Shown: positions 1 through 8,242 of the stretch, in pieces | Position numbering within the stretch: position 1 is the first letter of the stretch | How the letters are laid out: the number at the start of each line of letters is the position of its first letter | Source: Caryophanales bacterium UBA6768 | GTDB taxonomy: Bacteria > Bacillota > Bacilli > Bacillales_D > Amphibacillaceae | Direction: 5' to 3' | NCBI GenBank assembly: GCA_002453315.1 | Contig: DKGO01000217.1 | Span: 1-13,862 of the forward strand | Length of the DNA: 13,862 nt | Position numbers and translations under genes: made by a program | Notes under the pieces: generated by a model | What the model was told of the DNA's origin: nothing | Databases searched by the model: none | The model's input: only the letters and a program-made list of their open reading frames with translations

Positions 1-2
1 TG

Positions 3-275
3 AAAATGTTGAAGGTCAATGATCTTTATATCATTATCCTGTTATTGTTTACCTACACACTTTCCGGGGATTTATTACGGATGATTCCTCATTCTGTTTC
101 AGGATTGGGTGAATTATATAAATATGCACCAAGCACACTTTTAACTGAAAACTTATTTGACTTTATGAAGTTAACTACACAATTTGACTATCGATTCTGG
201 ACAGTTGGCATCATCATATCAGTCGTTTTTTTAACCATTGGATTAAGACGGTTCGCTAGACTAACTATTGATTGA
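3..275 (+). CDS. C-terminal part of a membrane protein, probable ABC-2 type transporter permease (partial at left edge)
   Basis: The frame is open to the left edge of the window and ends with TGA, so this is most likely the last ~90 residues of a longer protein; an internal ATG at position 6 is the first visible Met but no ribosome binding site can be seen for it. Two hydrophobic segments are visible: one near the start (YIIILLLFTY) and one close to the C-terminus (WTVGIIISVVFLTIGL), followed by a short basic tail (RRFAR). A soluble or loop segment with PHSVSGLGELYKYAPSTLLTENL lies between them. This pattern resembles the end of ABC-2 permeases, where a P-rich loop precedes the last helix. 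The stop lies 20 bases before the histidine kinase start, suggesting co-transcription. Transporter permease plus kinase is the usual layout of peptide-antibiotic sensing/resistance loci, but the ATPase and response regulator would be outside the window. The family assignment is inference. Confidence 0.55.
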   Translation, partial: KMLKVNDLYIIILLLFTYTLSGDLLRMIPHSVSGLGELYKYAPSTLLTENLFDFMKLTTQFDYRFWTVGIIISVVFLTIGLRRFARLTID

Positions 276-295
276 TTCTGAAAGGTTGAAACGAA

Positions 296-1204
296 ATGAA
301 TAGCTGGTTAATTATTATATTGATTATTTTATTATTGATAAGTGTAGGGATGCTAATCCTTTTTTATTGGGATGTCCGTAGAATGACAAACCAATTAGAG
401 GACATTATCCAGAATTTTGGTACAAACGAATTAGTTCGTACAAATATGCATAATAAAACAATGAACCGTTTCATCGTAAAAATCAATCAGCTAATTCATT
501 TATTTAAGAAAGACCAACAAGAGACACAAAAGAGAGAGAAGAAGCTAAAACAGGAAATTACAAATATCTCCCATGATTTGAGGACCCCCTTAACATCACT
601 TAAGGGGTTTTCAGAATTATTAACTGATTCCTCCCTTTCAGAGGCAGAACGAAAGGAATTTTTAGCAATCATTCTAAAGAAGATTGATAATCTGACAATG
701 TCGGTAGATTTATTTTATGAGCTCTCACAAATTGATTCCTTGGATAGTAAATTAGAAATGGAGCAACAGTTTTTGGATCAGATTGTCGTGGAAACTATGC
801 TGATGTTTTATGAAGATTTTGATAAAAGCCAGTTAAAGATACAAGTGAATGAAGGTCAGGTATCCCCTATTTTTGCTGATCAAAAGGCAACAAATCGAAT
901 TATTATCAATATGATTCAAAATGCATTAAGGTATGCCAAAAGTTATGTAACGCTTAACTTGGCTGAAGTTGATAAATATGTTAAGTTAAGCGCAATAAAT
1001 GATGTGAATGAATTGGAGATTCCGGAAGTACATCGAATTTTTGATCGTACCTTTACAACAGAAGCTAGTCGGTCCGGCAGACAACTAGGATTAGGCTTGC
1101 ACATTGTACAACAGCTCATTCAAAAACAGGGTGGAGAAGTTGTGGCTGATGTACAAGGGAATGAATTTAGGATTGATGTGTACTTCAGAAAATGGGATAT
1201 TTGA
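296..1204 (+). CDS. Sensor histidine kinase of a two-component system
   Basis: The protein has 302 residues. One strong N-terminal membrane helix (about residues 4-25, WLIIILIILLLISVGML) is followed by a charged, partly coiled linker (26-88), a dimerisation/phosphoacceptor domain with the H-box ISHDLRTPLTSLKGF (His93), and a HATPase domain with the N-box N200-RIIINMIQNA-L and a G2-type GLGLHIVQQL (265-274). The extracellular sensor part is almost absent, as in small kinases that sense through a partner transporter. The canonical DxGxG G1 box is not recognisable; the corresponding stretch reads INDVNELEIPEVHRIFDRTF (234-253), a degenerate form known in several Firmicute kinases. The start is ATG preceded by AAAGG at suitable distance. 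It follows the partial transporter gene by 20 bases. The response regulator is not in the window and is probably to the left. It acts at the membrane, phosphorylating that regulator; the signal is unknown. Confidence 0.88.
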   Translation: MNSWLIIILIILLLISVGMLILFYWDVRRMTNQLEDIIQNFGTNELVRTNMHNKTMNRFIVKINQLIHLFKKDQQETQKREKKLKQEITNISHDLRTPLTSLKGFSELLTDSSLSEAERKEFLAIILKKIDNLTMSVDLFYELSQIDSLDSKLEMEQQFLDQIVVETMLMFYEDFDKSQLKIQVNEGQVSPIFADQKATNRIIINMIQNALRYAKSYVTLNLAEVDKYVKLSAINDVNELEIPEVHRIFDRTFTTEASRSGRQLGLGLHIVQQLIQKQGGEVVADVQGNEFRIDVYFRKWDI

Positions 1205-1263
1205 CTCCCATTTTTTGATAAATAGACGTATTTGTTTAAAAATTGAGTATAAGGTAAGCATTT

Positions 1264-1292
1264 TTGCTGTGGCTATAAGGCAATTTTATAAA
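1264..1292 (+). promoter_or_regulatory. Possible SigA promoter for the acetyltransferase gene
   Basis: TTGCTG and TATAAA are separated by 17 bases in the 132-base gap between the kinase stop and the acetyltransferase start. The -10 matches five of six consensus bases, the -35 only the first three strongly. The gap is long enough to need a promoter, but AT-rich DNA gives such matches by chance. Confidence 0.3.
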
Positions 1293-1336
1293 GGAAGGGA
1301 ATATATATTTTCTATCAAAATGGAAAGGGAATTAAC

Positions 1337-1789
1337 ATGATTAAAGAAATTGATATAACGATTGATAAATTTGCTAAAGAAGTATTTAGCATTCAAATAA
1401 TTTCCTATCAAGTTGAAGCGGAACTCATTGGATACTCTGATATACCACCATTAAAAGACACAGTGGGATTATTACAACGAAGTGGGGAAACCTTTTATGG
1501 TTATTATTTAAATGGAGAGTTATGTGGGGCAATTTCTTTTAAGGCGGACAATCAAGTAATTGATATCCATCGGTTAATGGTACATCCCGATTATTTCAGA
1601 AAGGGAATTGCTAAAAAGTTATTAGAATTTGTTGAAAATAATAAGGGGAACAATAAAACAATCATCGTAACTACCGGGTCTAAAAACTTGCCAGCAGTAA
1701 ATTTATATTTAAAGAATGGTTTTTCAAATTTAGGAGAAAAAAAGGTGGCGTCATCTATATTTTTGACCCATTTTAAAAAGGAACTATAA
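1337..1789 (+). CDS. GNAT family N-acetyltransferase
   Basis: The protein has 150 residues, a normal length for a single GNAT domain. Core features visible are the strand GELCGAISFKADNQVIDIHRLMVHPDYFRKGIAKKLLEFV (60-99), with the acetyl-CoA pyrophosphate-binding loop FRKGIA at 87-92, and the later NLPAVNLYLKNGFS (117-130), the typical alpha4/beta7 region with Asn-x-x-Ala and a Gly-Phe. The N-terminal part (SYQVEAELIGYSDIPPLKDT) is the lid region common in Bacillus members of this family. The enzyme is cytoplasmic and would transfer an acetyl group from acetyl-CoA to an amine; the substrate cannot be told from sequence. GGAAAGGG lies 7-8 bases ahead of the ATG. It is convergent with trpA and apparently monocistronic. 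Confidence 0.87.
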   Translation: MIKEIDITIDKFAKEVFSIQIISYQVEAELIGYSDIPPLKDTVGLLQRSGETFYGYYLNGELCGAISFKADNQVIDIHRLMVHPDYFRKGIAKKLLEFVENNKGNNKTIIVTTGSKNLPAVNLYLKNGFSNLGEKKVASSIFLTHFKKEL

Positions 1790-1916
1790 CCCTTTTGCAA
1801 ATAAAAATCATTTTCACACAAGAGTTTCGCGTGGTACATCTATATATCCCTATGAAGAAAAAAGGTTAAAATTTATGACAATTTTTCAATGTTCATCAAT
1901 AATCAAATCTTTTAAA

Positions 1917-1960
1917 GTTAACGGACACATCGCCTTCATCCCCATACCTAGTCCGTTAAC
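1917..1960 (-). terminator. 10-bp perfect inverted repeat downstream of trpA, possible operon terminator
   Basis: GTTAACGGAC (1917-1926) and GTCCGTTAAC (1951-1960) are perfect inverted repeats around a 24-base spacer. In the trp reading direction the second arm is followed by TTTAAAAGATTTG, a weak T-rich stretch; on the plus strand no T-run follows. It lies about 35 bases beyond the trpA stop in the convergent gap with the acetyltransferase gene. A terminator for the trp mRNA is the natural reading, but the long loop and poor T-tract make it atypical, and it could equally be a protein-binding site or an mRNA-stabilising stem. Confidence 0.4.
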
Positions 1961-1995
1961 GATAAAGTTGTCACAATGTGTGATTAATCCCTTAC

Positions 1996-2778
1996 TTATT
2001 CATTTGAAATACTGTCTTGTACGAGCTTTCGAATCTCATCTTCCCGATTGTCATAAAATAGTTCGACAATTTTACTGCCAACAATGACACCATCACAATA
2101 GGAACTAAGTTTGCGCGCTTGTTCAGCATTGGAAACACCAAAACCTGCTAAAACAGGAACACTCGAGTGTTTTTTTAAGTTCTCTAAATAGCTATAAACC
2201 CGATCTTGGTGAGTTGCCCTTGCACCAGTCGTTCCCGTTACGGATACGGCATATAAAAATCCTTCCGCCCGTTTTCCAATTTCCAACATTCGTTCTTTTG
2301 TACTTGTTAAGGCAACTAATCGAATAAAGGCGATATCATTTTTATCTAGTGCCACAGAAATCATTGCTTCCTCTTCGAGTGGAACATCTGGAATGATGAC
2401 ACCGTCAATACCAACTTCTGCACATTTTTGGGCAAAATCTTCGATACCATAAACGAAAATGGGATTGATATATGTCATAATGATGACAGGGACCGTTCTT
2501 TCCTGTTTAAATGTTCCAAGAAAGTCCAGTACTTTTCGTAATGAAATTCCTTTTTCCAATGCACGTAATCCAGCCCTTTGTATCGTCGGTCCATCAGCAA
2601 CAGGATCAGAAAATGGAATTCCTAGTTCAATGGCAGATACCCCGGATGATTGTAAAAAGAGAATTTGATCTTTCATTCGTTCTAGTCCATATTCACCAGC
2701 AACAATGTATGGAACGAATAAATTTTCATTAGCATCAATTTTTTGGGTAAAAATTTTGTCGATATTTGCTGTTCCCAT
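1996..2778 (-). CDS. trpA: Tryptophan synthase alpha chain
   Basis: TrpA splits indole-3-glycerol phosphate into indole and glyceraldehyde 3-phosphate and channels indole to TrpB. At 260 residues it has the normal size of this TIM-barrel subunit. The signature AIELGIPFSDPVADGPTIQRAG (49-70) contains both catalytic acids, Glu51 and Asp62. Further family features are VPDVPLEE, the flexible loop region with the GTTGAR segment, and the phosphate-binding GFGVSNAEQA and GVIVGSKIV near the C-terminus. The loop that is usually AGDP near residue 27 reads VAGEYGLE here, a modest variant. The ATG starts one base after the trpB stop, and GGGGGCGAAG upstream within the end of trpB supplies the ribosome binding site; translational coupling is likely. 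It is the last gene of the operon. Confidence 0.97.
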   Translation of the reverse strand: MGTANIDKIFTQKIDANENLFVPYIVAGEYGLERMKDQILFLQSSGVSAIELGIPFSDPVADGPTIQRAGLRALEKGISLRKVLDFLGTFKQERTVPVIIMTYINPIFVYGIEDFAQKCAEVGIDGVIIPDVPLEEEAMISVALDKNDIAFIRLVALTSTKERMLEIGKRAEGFLYAVSVTGTTGARATHQDRVYSYLENLKKHSSVPVLAGFGVSNAEQARKLSSYCDGVIVGSKIVELFYDNREDEIRKLVQDSISNE

Positions 2779-2779
2779 G

Positions 2780-3976
2780 TTACTTCGCCCCCAATCTGTC
2801 TTTTACTTGTTGGACATCTTTGTCACCACGTCCAGATAAGGAAATCAAAATGATGTCATTTTCTGAACAACTTTTCGCTAACTTTATTGCATAAGCAATG
2901 GCATGGGCACTTTCAAGGGCAGGGATTATACCTTCTGTTCGAGAGAGTAATTGAAAGGCTTCTAATGCTTCCTCATCAGTAATTGAACCGTAGGTTGCAC
3001 GATTTATATTGGCTAGATGGCTATGTTCAGGTCCTACCCCGGGATAGTCTAAACCCGCGGAAATAGAAAAGGCTTCCTGAATTTGTCCATCCTCGGACTG
3101 TAAAAGCTGAGTCATTGTACCGTGTAAGATGCCGGTTTTCCCAGCAGTTAACGTAGCGGCATGTTGATTCGATTCAATGCCGGCTCCACCTGCCTCAATA
3201 CCATGTAATTTTACTGATTCATCATTAATAAAGGGATAAAAAATTCCCATAGCATTGCTTCCGCCACCGACTGAAGCAACAACATGATCAGGTAATTTAT
3301 CTGTCATCTCTCTCAGCTGTGCCTTAGCTTCATTTCCAATCACCGATTGAAAATCACGAACAATTTTCGGAAATGGATGGGGACCAACGACAGACCCTAA
3401 AATGTAGTGAGTATCCTCGACATTGGCAACCCAGTACCGCAGTGCCTCATTGACAGCATCTTTTAAAGTTCCACTTCCTTGTGAAACACTCTCAACCTTA
3501 GCACCAAGGAGCTCCATTCGAAAAACATTTAATGCTTGTCTTTTTACATCAACTTCCCCCATAAAAACGATGCACTCTAAATCTAGCAATGCGCAAACAG
3601 TTGCTGTTGCAACACCGTGTTGTCCAGCCCCAGTTTCTGCGACGATTTTCTTTTTTCCCATCCTTTTTGCAAGCAATGCTTGACCGATAGAATTGTTAAT
3701 TTTGTGTGCTCCAGTATGGTTTAAATCTTCTCTTTTTAAGAAAATTTTAGTTCCACCGACTTGATGTGACAAATTTTTTGCTTCATAAAGTGCTGTTTCT
3801 CTTCCAACATAATTTGTTAGATAATGTTGTAATTCGTCTTTGAAAAGTGGGTCTTCAATTGCTTTTTTATACGCAGATTCTAATTCCAATAAAGCTGGCA
3901 TTAATAATTCCGGAACAAATCTGCCCCCAAATTCACCAAACTTACCTTGTTCATTTGGCATCGTATAACGATTCAA
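2780..3976 (-). CDS. trpB: Tryptophan synthase beta chain
   Basis: TrpB is the PLP enzyme that condenses indole with L-serine to give L-tryptophan, working as an alpha2beta2 complex with TrpA. Visible marks are the N-terminal [18 protein letters not shown] (12-29), the PLP lysine in [11 protein letters not shown] (Lys92), the catalytic-loop AETGAGQHG with Glu114, and the PLP phosphate-binding VGGGSNAMG (236-244). The length of 398 residues is standard. The chosen start is TTG, giving [10 protein letters not shown], because AAGGAAGG lies seven bases upstream; the in-frame ATG at residue 6 has no comparable site. The gap to the trpF stop is 36 bases. Composition matches its neighbours and it is clearly the TrpB1 type, coupled to trpA. 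Confidence 0.97.
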   Translation of the reverse strand: MNRYTMPNEQGKFGEFGGRFVPELLMPALLELESAYKKAIEDPLFKDELQHYLTNYVGRETALYEAKNLSHQVGGTKIFLKREDLNHTGAHKINNSIGQALLAKRMGKKKIVAETGAGQHGVATATVCALLDLECIVFMGEVDVKRQALNVFRMELLGAKVESVSQGSGTLKDAVNEALRYWVANVEDTHYILGSVVGPHPFPKIVRDFQSVIGNEAKAQLREMTDKLPDHVVASVGGGSNAMGIFYPFINDESVKLHGIEAGGAGIESNQHAATLTAGKTGILHGTMTQLLQSEDGQIQEAFSISAGLDYPGVGPEHSHLANINRATYGSITDEEALEAFQLLSRTEGIIPALESAHAIAYAIKLAKSCSENDIILISLSGRGDKDVQQVKDRLGAK

Positions 3977-4012
3977 AAAAATCCTTCCTTTCTGTCATGA
4001 AAATGGTTAGTA

Positions 4013-4636
4013 TTAAGAATTCAACGGTGAAGATATCGTGTTTTTCGCTGTTTGAATAAATGATTTTATTTTTTGTAAATCTTTTTTTCCATTTGTTTCA
4101 ACACCACTTGAAACATCAACCCCGACAGGATTAGCAGTTTTAATGGCTTGCTCGACATTATCAGCGGCTAGCCCGCCAGCAATAATTAGTTTATTTTTAT
4201 TAATATTTAATTCATTGACACGATTCCATTGGAAGGTTTTACCTGACCCACCACGATAGGTAGTGGGGGGACTATCAATTAAATAGTAGTCACAAGGATA
4301 GTTGGAAATATCCTCATTTTCTATGTCATCTATAGAAAATGCCTTGATGACAAGATAGGGGATTTCCTTTGCAAAGTTTGCAGATTCATCCCCATGCAAT
4401 TGAATGATATCGAGTCCAACAAGTTTCGCAATAAATTTTATATTACTAATAGATTCATTAACAAAAACGCCAACTTTTTTAATTGATGAAGGTAATTCTT
4501 TAGCAATTAATGCTGCTTTTTGTGGTGATATCCGTCTTTTACTCGGTGTAAAGACAAATCCAATCATATTTGCTTGTTGTTCACTCACCACATTCGCAGC
4601 ATCGAGTGATTGAATCCCACATACTTTTACTATCAT
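4013..4636 (-). CDS. trpF: Phosphoribosylanthranilate isomerase
   Basis: TrpF performs the Amadori rearrangement of N-(5'-phosphoribosyl)anthranilate to CdRP. The family marks are all present: N-terminal VKVCGI with the catalytic Cys6 (numbering from the chosen start), IGFVFTPSKRRISP, VGVFVNE, IQLHGDE, GGSGKTFQW, AGGLAADNV and the C-terminal GVDVSSGVE carrying the catalytic Asp and the phosphate-binding loop. The frame extends seven codons further upstream (to 4657), but I chose the internal ATG at 4636 because GGGAG lies about ten bases before it and family members begin M-x-x-K-x-CGI. The protein is then 207 residues, the usual size. About 29 bases separate it from trpC. Confidence 0.95.
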   Translation of the reverse strand: MIVKVCGIQSLDAANVVSEQQANMIGFVFTPSKRRISPQKAALIAKELPSSIKKVGVFVNESISNIKFIAKLVGLDIIQLHGDESANFAKEIPYLVIKAFSIDDIENEDISNYPCDYYLIDSPPTTYRGGSGKTFQWNRVNELNINKNKLIIAGGLAADNVEQAIKTANPVGVDVSSGVETNGKKDLQKIKSFIQTAKNTISSPLNS

Positions 4637-4665
4637 AAAGGTTATTCTCCCTTCCATTCGTTCAT

Positions 4666-5439
4666 TTAAAAATGTAACGGAACTTGAAATGACTTTATCG
4701 TTTCGTTAACGTCAGGAGCAACCATGAATGTTTCTCCTACTAAAATAGCCCTAGCGCCATATTCGGCAACCGTTTCGATGTCTGCTTTTGTGCTTAGCCC
4801 ACTTTCACTAATTAAAATCGTGTTTGGGTCTGTGACCATATTGGCAAGTCGTTTCGTCGTTTCTAAATCTACGTGAAAAGTTTTTAAATTGCGATTATTG
4901 ATCCCTATTAATCTGGGTGAAAGTTCCAACACCCGTTCCATTTCCTCTTCATTATGCACTTCACATAACACTTCTAAATCTTGTTCATTTGCATATTTAA
5001 ATAACTCCTGAAGCTTTTCGTCATTTAATGCAGCAGCAATGAGCAAAATAATATTTGCCCCAGCTTGTTTCGCTACATCAATTTGAATGGAATCTATCAT
5101 AAAATCTTTACATAATATGGGAACATCAACAGCTTCGCGGACGGCTTTTAAGTCATCCATTGATCCTTTAAAAAAGGGGAAGTCCGTTAGGACCGAAATG
5201 GCATTAGCTCCATTTTTTTCATAGAGTTTAGCCTGTTTAACAGGATCAACTGAAGTGTTGATATTCCCTTTAGATGGGGAGGCACGTTTAATTTCTGCAA
5301 TAATACTCATTGCACGACAATCTTTAATCTTTTCATAAAACGGTATTTGTTTCATCTTTTTTATTGCAGAAAATTCTTGCTTTTTTAACTCAACAACTTC
5401 TTTTTTCTTTTCAGTAATAATTTTGTCTAAAATAGTCAT
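4666..5439 (-). CDS. trpC: Indole-3-glycerol phosphate synthase
   Basis: TrpC closes the indole ring of CdRP by decarboxylation to give indole-3-glycerol phosphate. The 257-residue TIM barrel shows the family sequence IIAEIKRASPSKG (46-58, including the catalytic Glu49 and Lys51), followed by VLTDFPFFKGS, PILCKDFMID, LCEVHNEEEM, IGINNRNLKTF and ISESGLS, with ILVGETFM at the end as the phosphate-binding loop. This gene is separate from trpF, as in other Bacillaceae and unlike the fused enterobacterial enzyme. Its ATG overlaps the trpD stop in an ATGA arrangement, which indicates translational coupling. Confidence 0.97.
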   Translation of the reverse strand: MTILDKIITEKKKEVVELKKQEFSAIKKMKQIPFYEKIKDCRAMSIIAEIKRASPSKGNINTSVDPVKQAKLYEKNGANAISVLTDFPFFKGSMDDLKAVREAVDVPILCKDFMIDSIQIDVAKQAGANIILLIAAALNDEKLQELFKYANEQDLEVLCEVHNEEEMERVLELSPRLIGINNRNLKTFHVDLETTKRLANMVTDPNTILISESGLSTKADIETVAEYGARAILVGETFMVAPDVNETIKSFQVPLHF

Positions 5440-6464
5440 TGGGCTTTCTCCTTTAATCTTGACCGGCTAAAAGTGCGTAATGTCTCTAATCTTTCTAACG
5501 CAGCCCCTGATGAAATGACCTCACGGGCTAATTGTACACCTTCAATAATGGAGGCTACTTTTCCATTTGCGAATAATCCTATTCCAGCATTTAGTAGTGT
5601 TGTGTCTAAAAACGGTGAGGCTTCATTATTTAAAACACTTAACAAAATTTCTGCATTTCTAGAAACATCCCCACCTTGAATTGATGTATTGGGATACTCA
5701 GATAATCCAACATCCTGAGGGTGAATTCTCAGTTTTGAAATTTCTCCATTTTCTAATAAAACTAGCTGATTCACCCCTGATAATGATGCTTCATCCATCC
5801 CCCCAGCCCCATGCATGACAATAGCCCTTTTCCGCCCTAATTGATTTAAAGTTTCAGCAATTGTCACAAGTTTATTAGGATCATAGACTCCCATAATTTG
5901 TGTTTCCAATTCAATCGGATTTGTTAATGGTCCAATCAAATTAAAAATCGTCGGTAGAACGAGCTCCTTCCGAACCTTCATAAACGGTCGTAAATTAGCA
6001 TGGACATGAGGAGCAAACAAAAAGACAATATTATTTTCGCGGAGCATTTTTTCTGTATCGGCTTTTGATAAAGTGAGTGAAACACCTAAATATTCCAACA
6101 CATCTGCGCTACCGGCTTTACTAGAAATACTCCGGTTTCCATGTTTTGCGACAGGAATGCCTGCTCCTGCAAGCACAAATGATGAAGTCGTACTAATGTT
6201 AAAACTGTAGGATTGGTCACCACCTGTACCGCAATTGTCCATCACAGATGCAAGCTGAATCGTACTCATATCTGATTGTTTGCGGATTACTTCAACCATT
6301 CCGGCAATTTCTTCAGGTGTTTCTCCTTTCATTCGTAATGCAGTCAAAAAGGCTGCAATTTCTGAATCTGTCGATTGTTCTGATAAACAGTATGTCATTG
6401 CTTTTTTTATTTCTTCTGATGAAAGATTCTCCCTTAGAAAAAGCTTTTGTAAATACATTTTCAT
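5436..6464 (-). CDS. trpD: Anthranilate phosphoribosyltransferase
   Basis: TrpD joins anthranilate to PRPP. The 342-residue protein has the helical N-terminal domain and the diagnostic DNCGTGGDQSYSFNISTTSSFVLAGAG (76-102), whose CGTGGD loop (78-83) binds PRPP pyrophosphate, followed by VAKHGNRSISSKAGSADVLEYLG with KHGNR (107-111), FLFAPHVHANLRPFMKVRKELVLPTIFNLIGPLTNP, and MHGAGGMDEAS. There is no fused TrpG amidotransferase domain. ATG is preceded by AAAAGGGG at nine bases, better than the second in-frame ATG two codons later. It starts 23 bases after the trpE stop and overlaps trpC by four bases. Confidence 0.97.
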   Translation of the reverse strand: MKMYLQKLFLRENLSSEEIKKAMTYCLSEQSTDSEIAAFLTALRMKGETPEEIAGMVEVIRKQSDMSTIQLASVMDNCGTGGDQSYSFNISTTSSFVLAGAGIPVAKHGNRSISSKAGSADVLEYLGVSLTLSKADTEKMLRENNIVFLFAPHVHANLRPFMKVRKELVLPTIFNLIGPLTNPIELETQIMGVYDPNKLVTIAETLNQLGRKRAIVMHGAGGMDEASLSGVNQLVLLENGEISKLRIHPQDVGLSEYPNTSIQGGDVSRNAEILLSVLNNEASPFLDTTLLNAGIGLFANGKVASIIEGVQLAREVISSGAALERLETLRTFSRSRLKEKAQ

Positions 6465-6487
6465 CTTGATAAACCCCTTTTCATTTT

Positions 6488-7885
6488 TTAACTCATTTGC
6501 CGACTCTTTTTTAAATTAGTTAATGATCTAGCTTTATGCAAAGTTTCCTCATACTCATTTTCCGGTATCGATTGCGCAACAATACCAGCACCTGTTTGCA
6601 AATATGCCTTCTTGTCTTTTACGACAAGGGAGCGAATGGCGATGGCAAAATTAATGTCATGATTCCACGTAATATAACCGACACCACCCGCATAAAAGCC
6701 ACGACGTTCTTCTTCAATATCATTGATGATTTTTACGGCTCGTTCCTTTGGTGAACCAGATACAGTCCCAGCGGGTAGACAAGCGATGAGTGCATCAATA
6801 CTGGATACATCGTTTTTCAATTTTCCATGAACTTCAGAAACAAGGTGCATGACGTGTTCAAATTTTTCAACTTGTTTATTTATTGGGACTGTAATGCTGT
6901 TTTGTTTACATAATGGAGCAAGCTCCTGTTCACTTAACGTCACAAGCATTTCGTGTTCCATTAATTCCTTTTCGTCCTGAAGCAATTCGGTTTGTAAGGC
7001 ATCATCTTCTTCAGCAGTTCCTCCCCGTTTTCTCGTACCTGCAATTGGATTAGTAATGACCGTGTCCTTTGTCGTTTTGACTAAACTTTCTGGAGATGCC
7101 CCGACGACATAATAATCATTAAAGTCAATAAAAAACATGTATGGAGATGGATTAGCTGCCCGTAATTGTCGATAAAATGAAAATGGGTCAACATTCAACT
7201 CAGCTACCATTCGTTGAGAGACGACAATTTGTTCCATATTTTCTTTTGCGAGTAATTCTTTTGCCAATTGCACTTGTTTAATAAACTGATCTTTTTGTAT
7301 TTTTGGTTTAAATATGACATTCACTTCTGTAGCAGATTTCATTGAATTAGGTTGATCAAGCTCTGTTTCAATTGCAATAATTCGTTCATGGAGTGCTGCT
7401 TCCGATTCACCATTGAATCCGAATGCAATGATATGAATCGTTTCTGTTCGATGTTCAAAGACGATAATCGTATCATAAATCATAAAATGAGCATCGGGTA
7501 TATTCAATTCATCCTCTAATTCTTTTCCAACAGCTACAAATTGGCGGATCATATCGTATGCCACATATCCTACCGCACCACCCGTAAAGGGGAATGGAAT
7601 CGGTAAATCAAATTTTGGAAATGTTGTTTTTAAATAGTCAAGTGTATTCAATGGAAAAACCGTTTGAGCCATATCGTGTAAATCGAAAACCTCTGTTTCA
7701 CTTCCATTACCGATAATTTCCTGGATAGGGTTGGCACCAATAAATGAAAATTTCCCCTTTGTTTCGTGTAGTGAAGAACTTTCTAATAAAAATTTTTTCT
7801 CACCAGTTAACTTTTGGAAAATACTAATTGGCGTGAGTAAATCAGCGTTTTTACTTAACATTTTATGTTTAGGTGTTAAAGTCAT
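6488..7885 (-). CDS. trpE: Anthranilate synthase component I
   Basis: TrpE converts chorismate to anthranilate, the committed step, using ammonia delivered by a glutamine amidotransferase partner. The N-terminal domain carries LLESSS (about residue 33-38 from this start), the motif forming the tryptophan feedback site. The catalytic half shows QIVVSQR, NPSPYMFFIDF, VGASPESLV, NPIAGTRKRGG, LPAGTVSGSPKERA, FYAGGVGY and TGAGIVAQSIPENEYEE. The frame opens at 7894, but there the SD GGAGG directly abuts the ATG; the ATG three codons later (7885) lies nine bases after GGAGG and is the better start, giving 465 residues. No trpG follows, so the amidotransferase must come from another locus. A PabB/TrpE ambiguity is settled by the operon and its Trp T-boxes. 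Confidence 0.96.
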   Translation of the reverse strand: MTLTPKHKMLSKNADLLTPISIFQKLTGEKKFLLESSSLHETKGKFSFIGANPIQEIIGNGSETEVFDLHDMAQTVFPLNTLDYLKTTFPKFDLPIPFPFTGGAVGYVAYDMIRQFVAVGKELEDELNIPDAHFMIYDTIIVFEHRTETIHIIAFGFNGESEAALHERIIAIETELDQPNSMKSATEVNVIFKPKIQKDQFIKQVQLAKELLAKENMEQIVVSQRMVAELNVDPFSFYRQLRAANPSPYMFFIDFNDYYVVGASPESLVKTTKDTVITNPIAGTRKRGGTAEEDDALQTELLQDEKELMEHEMLVTLSEQELAPLCKQNSITVPINKQVEKFEHVMHLVSEVHGKLKNDVSSIDALIACLPAGTVSGSPKERAVKIINDIEEERRGFYAGGVGYITWNHDINFAIAIRSLVVKDKKAYLQTGAGIVAQSIPENEYEETLHKARSLTNLKKSRQMS

Positions 7886-7923
7886 TTTCGTCATCCTCCA
7901 TTTTTAACAAAAACTTTTCAAAT

Positions 7924-7963
7924 AAAAAAACCCCTACAAACACAATATATGTGTCTGTAGAGG
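7924..7963 (-). terminator. Intrinsic terminator of the trpE-proximal T-box (attenuator 2)
   Basis: On the minus strand CCTCTACAGACACA pairs over 14 positions (two G-U pairs) with TGTGTTTGTAGGGG across a five-base loop, then a run of seven T. The 5' arm also contains CCTCT, which can instead pair with AGAGG just ahead of the T-box sequence, giving the competing antiterminator. It stands 30-40 bases before the trpE start, so read-through decides expression of the operon. Confidence 0.92.
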
Positions 7964-8225
7964 ACGATTATCACCGTGGTGCCACCTCTCATTAAAAAGC
8001 AATTTTCGTTAATGCTTTTCATCTCTGTTCAGATACGCAGTATTTCTGATATCCTATCCATATAACGGTGGAACCCGTATATTCCTACTGTCCGTTTTTT
8101 TGAGAAAACGGTGTTCAGAATATCTCTTGTAAGTCCATTCAACCTTCAACGATATACTAAGATCCCAGCATCCTTAGCTCTCTGTCATATGTTTTATAAG
8201 CCTACTCATCTTACGCAACGATTTT
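7924..8225 (-). promoter_or_regulatory. T-box riboswitch 2 (Trp, UGG specifier), proximal to trpE
   Basis: This is a tRNA-sensing leader. On the minus strand it contains the stem I distal element AGAGAGCTAAGGATGCTGG (about 8163-8184), the specifier region GTTGAATGGACTT with UGG at 8137-8135, the T-box sequence GAGGTGGCACCACGG (about 7973-7987), and the overlapping antiterminator and terminator. UGG specifies tRNA-Trp. The UGGN pairing element is UGGC, which matches an acceptor end GCCA, the form expected for bacterial tRNA-Trp (discriminator G73). The ACCGCG part of the consensus is ACCACG here. Uncharged tRNA-Trp should stabilise the antiterminator and allow trp transcription. No separate promoter lies between it and T-box 1, so the two act in series. 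Confidence 0.93.
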
Positions 8226-8242
8226 GTATTCATTTTTAAAAT

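Noticed and set aside
1104..1340. 78-residue plus-strand open frame across the end of the kinase gene
   Set aside because: It lies mostly in another frame of the histidine kinase gene and has no family features; the gap holds a plausible promoter for the acetyltransferase instead.
1776..1796. AAAAGG/CCTTTT short hairpin at the acetyltransferase stop codon
   Set aside because: The stem is only six AT-rich pairs, partly inside the coding region, and is not followed by a T-run.
1826..1842. GCGTGGTAC-type sequence downstream of trpA resembling a T-box core
   Set aside because: It lacks the full UGGNACCGCG order in either orientation, has no specifier stem or terminator, and follows rather than precedes genes.
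6488..7885. Reading the first gene of the trp cluster as pabB (aminodeoxychorismate synthase)
   Set aside because: It leads a full trp operon behind Trp-specific T-boxes and has the LLESS feedback motif, which together favour TrpE.
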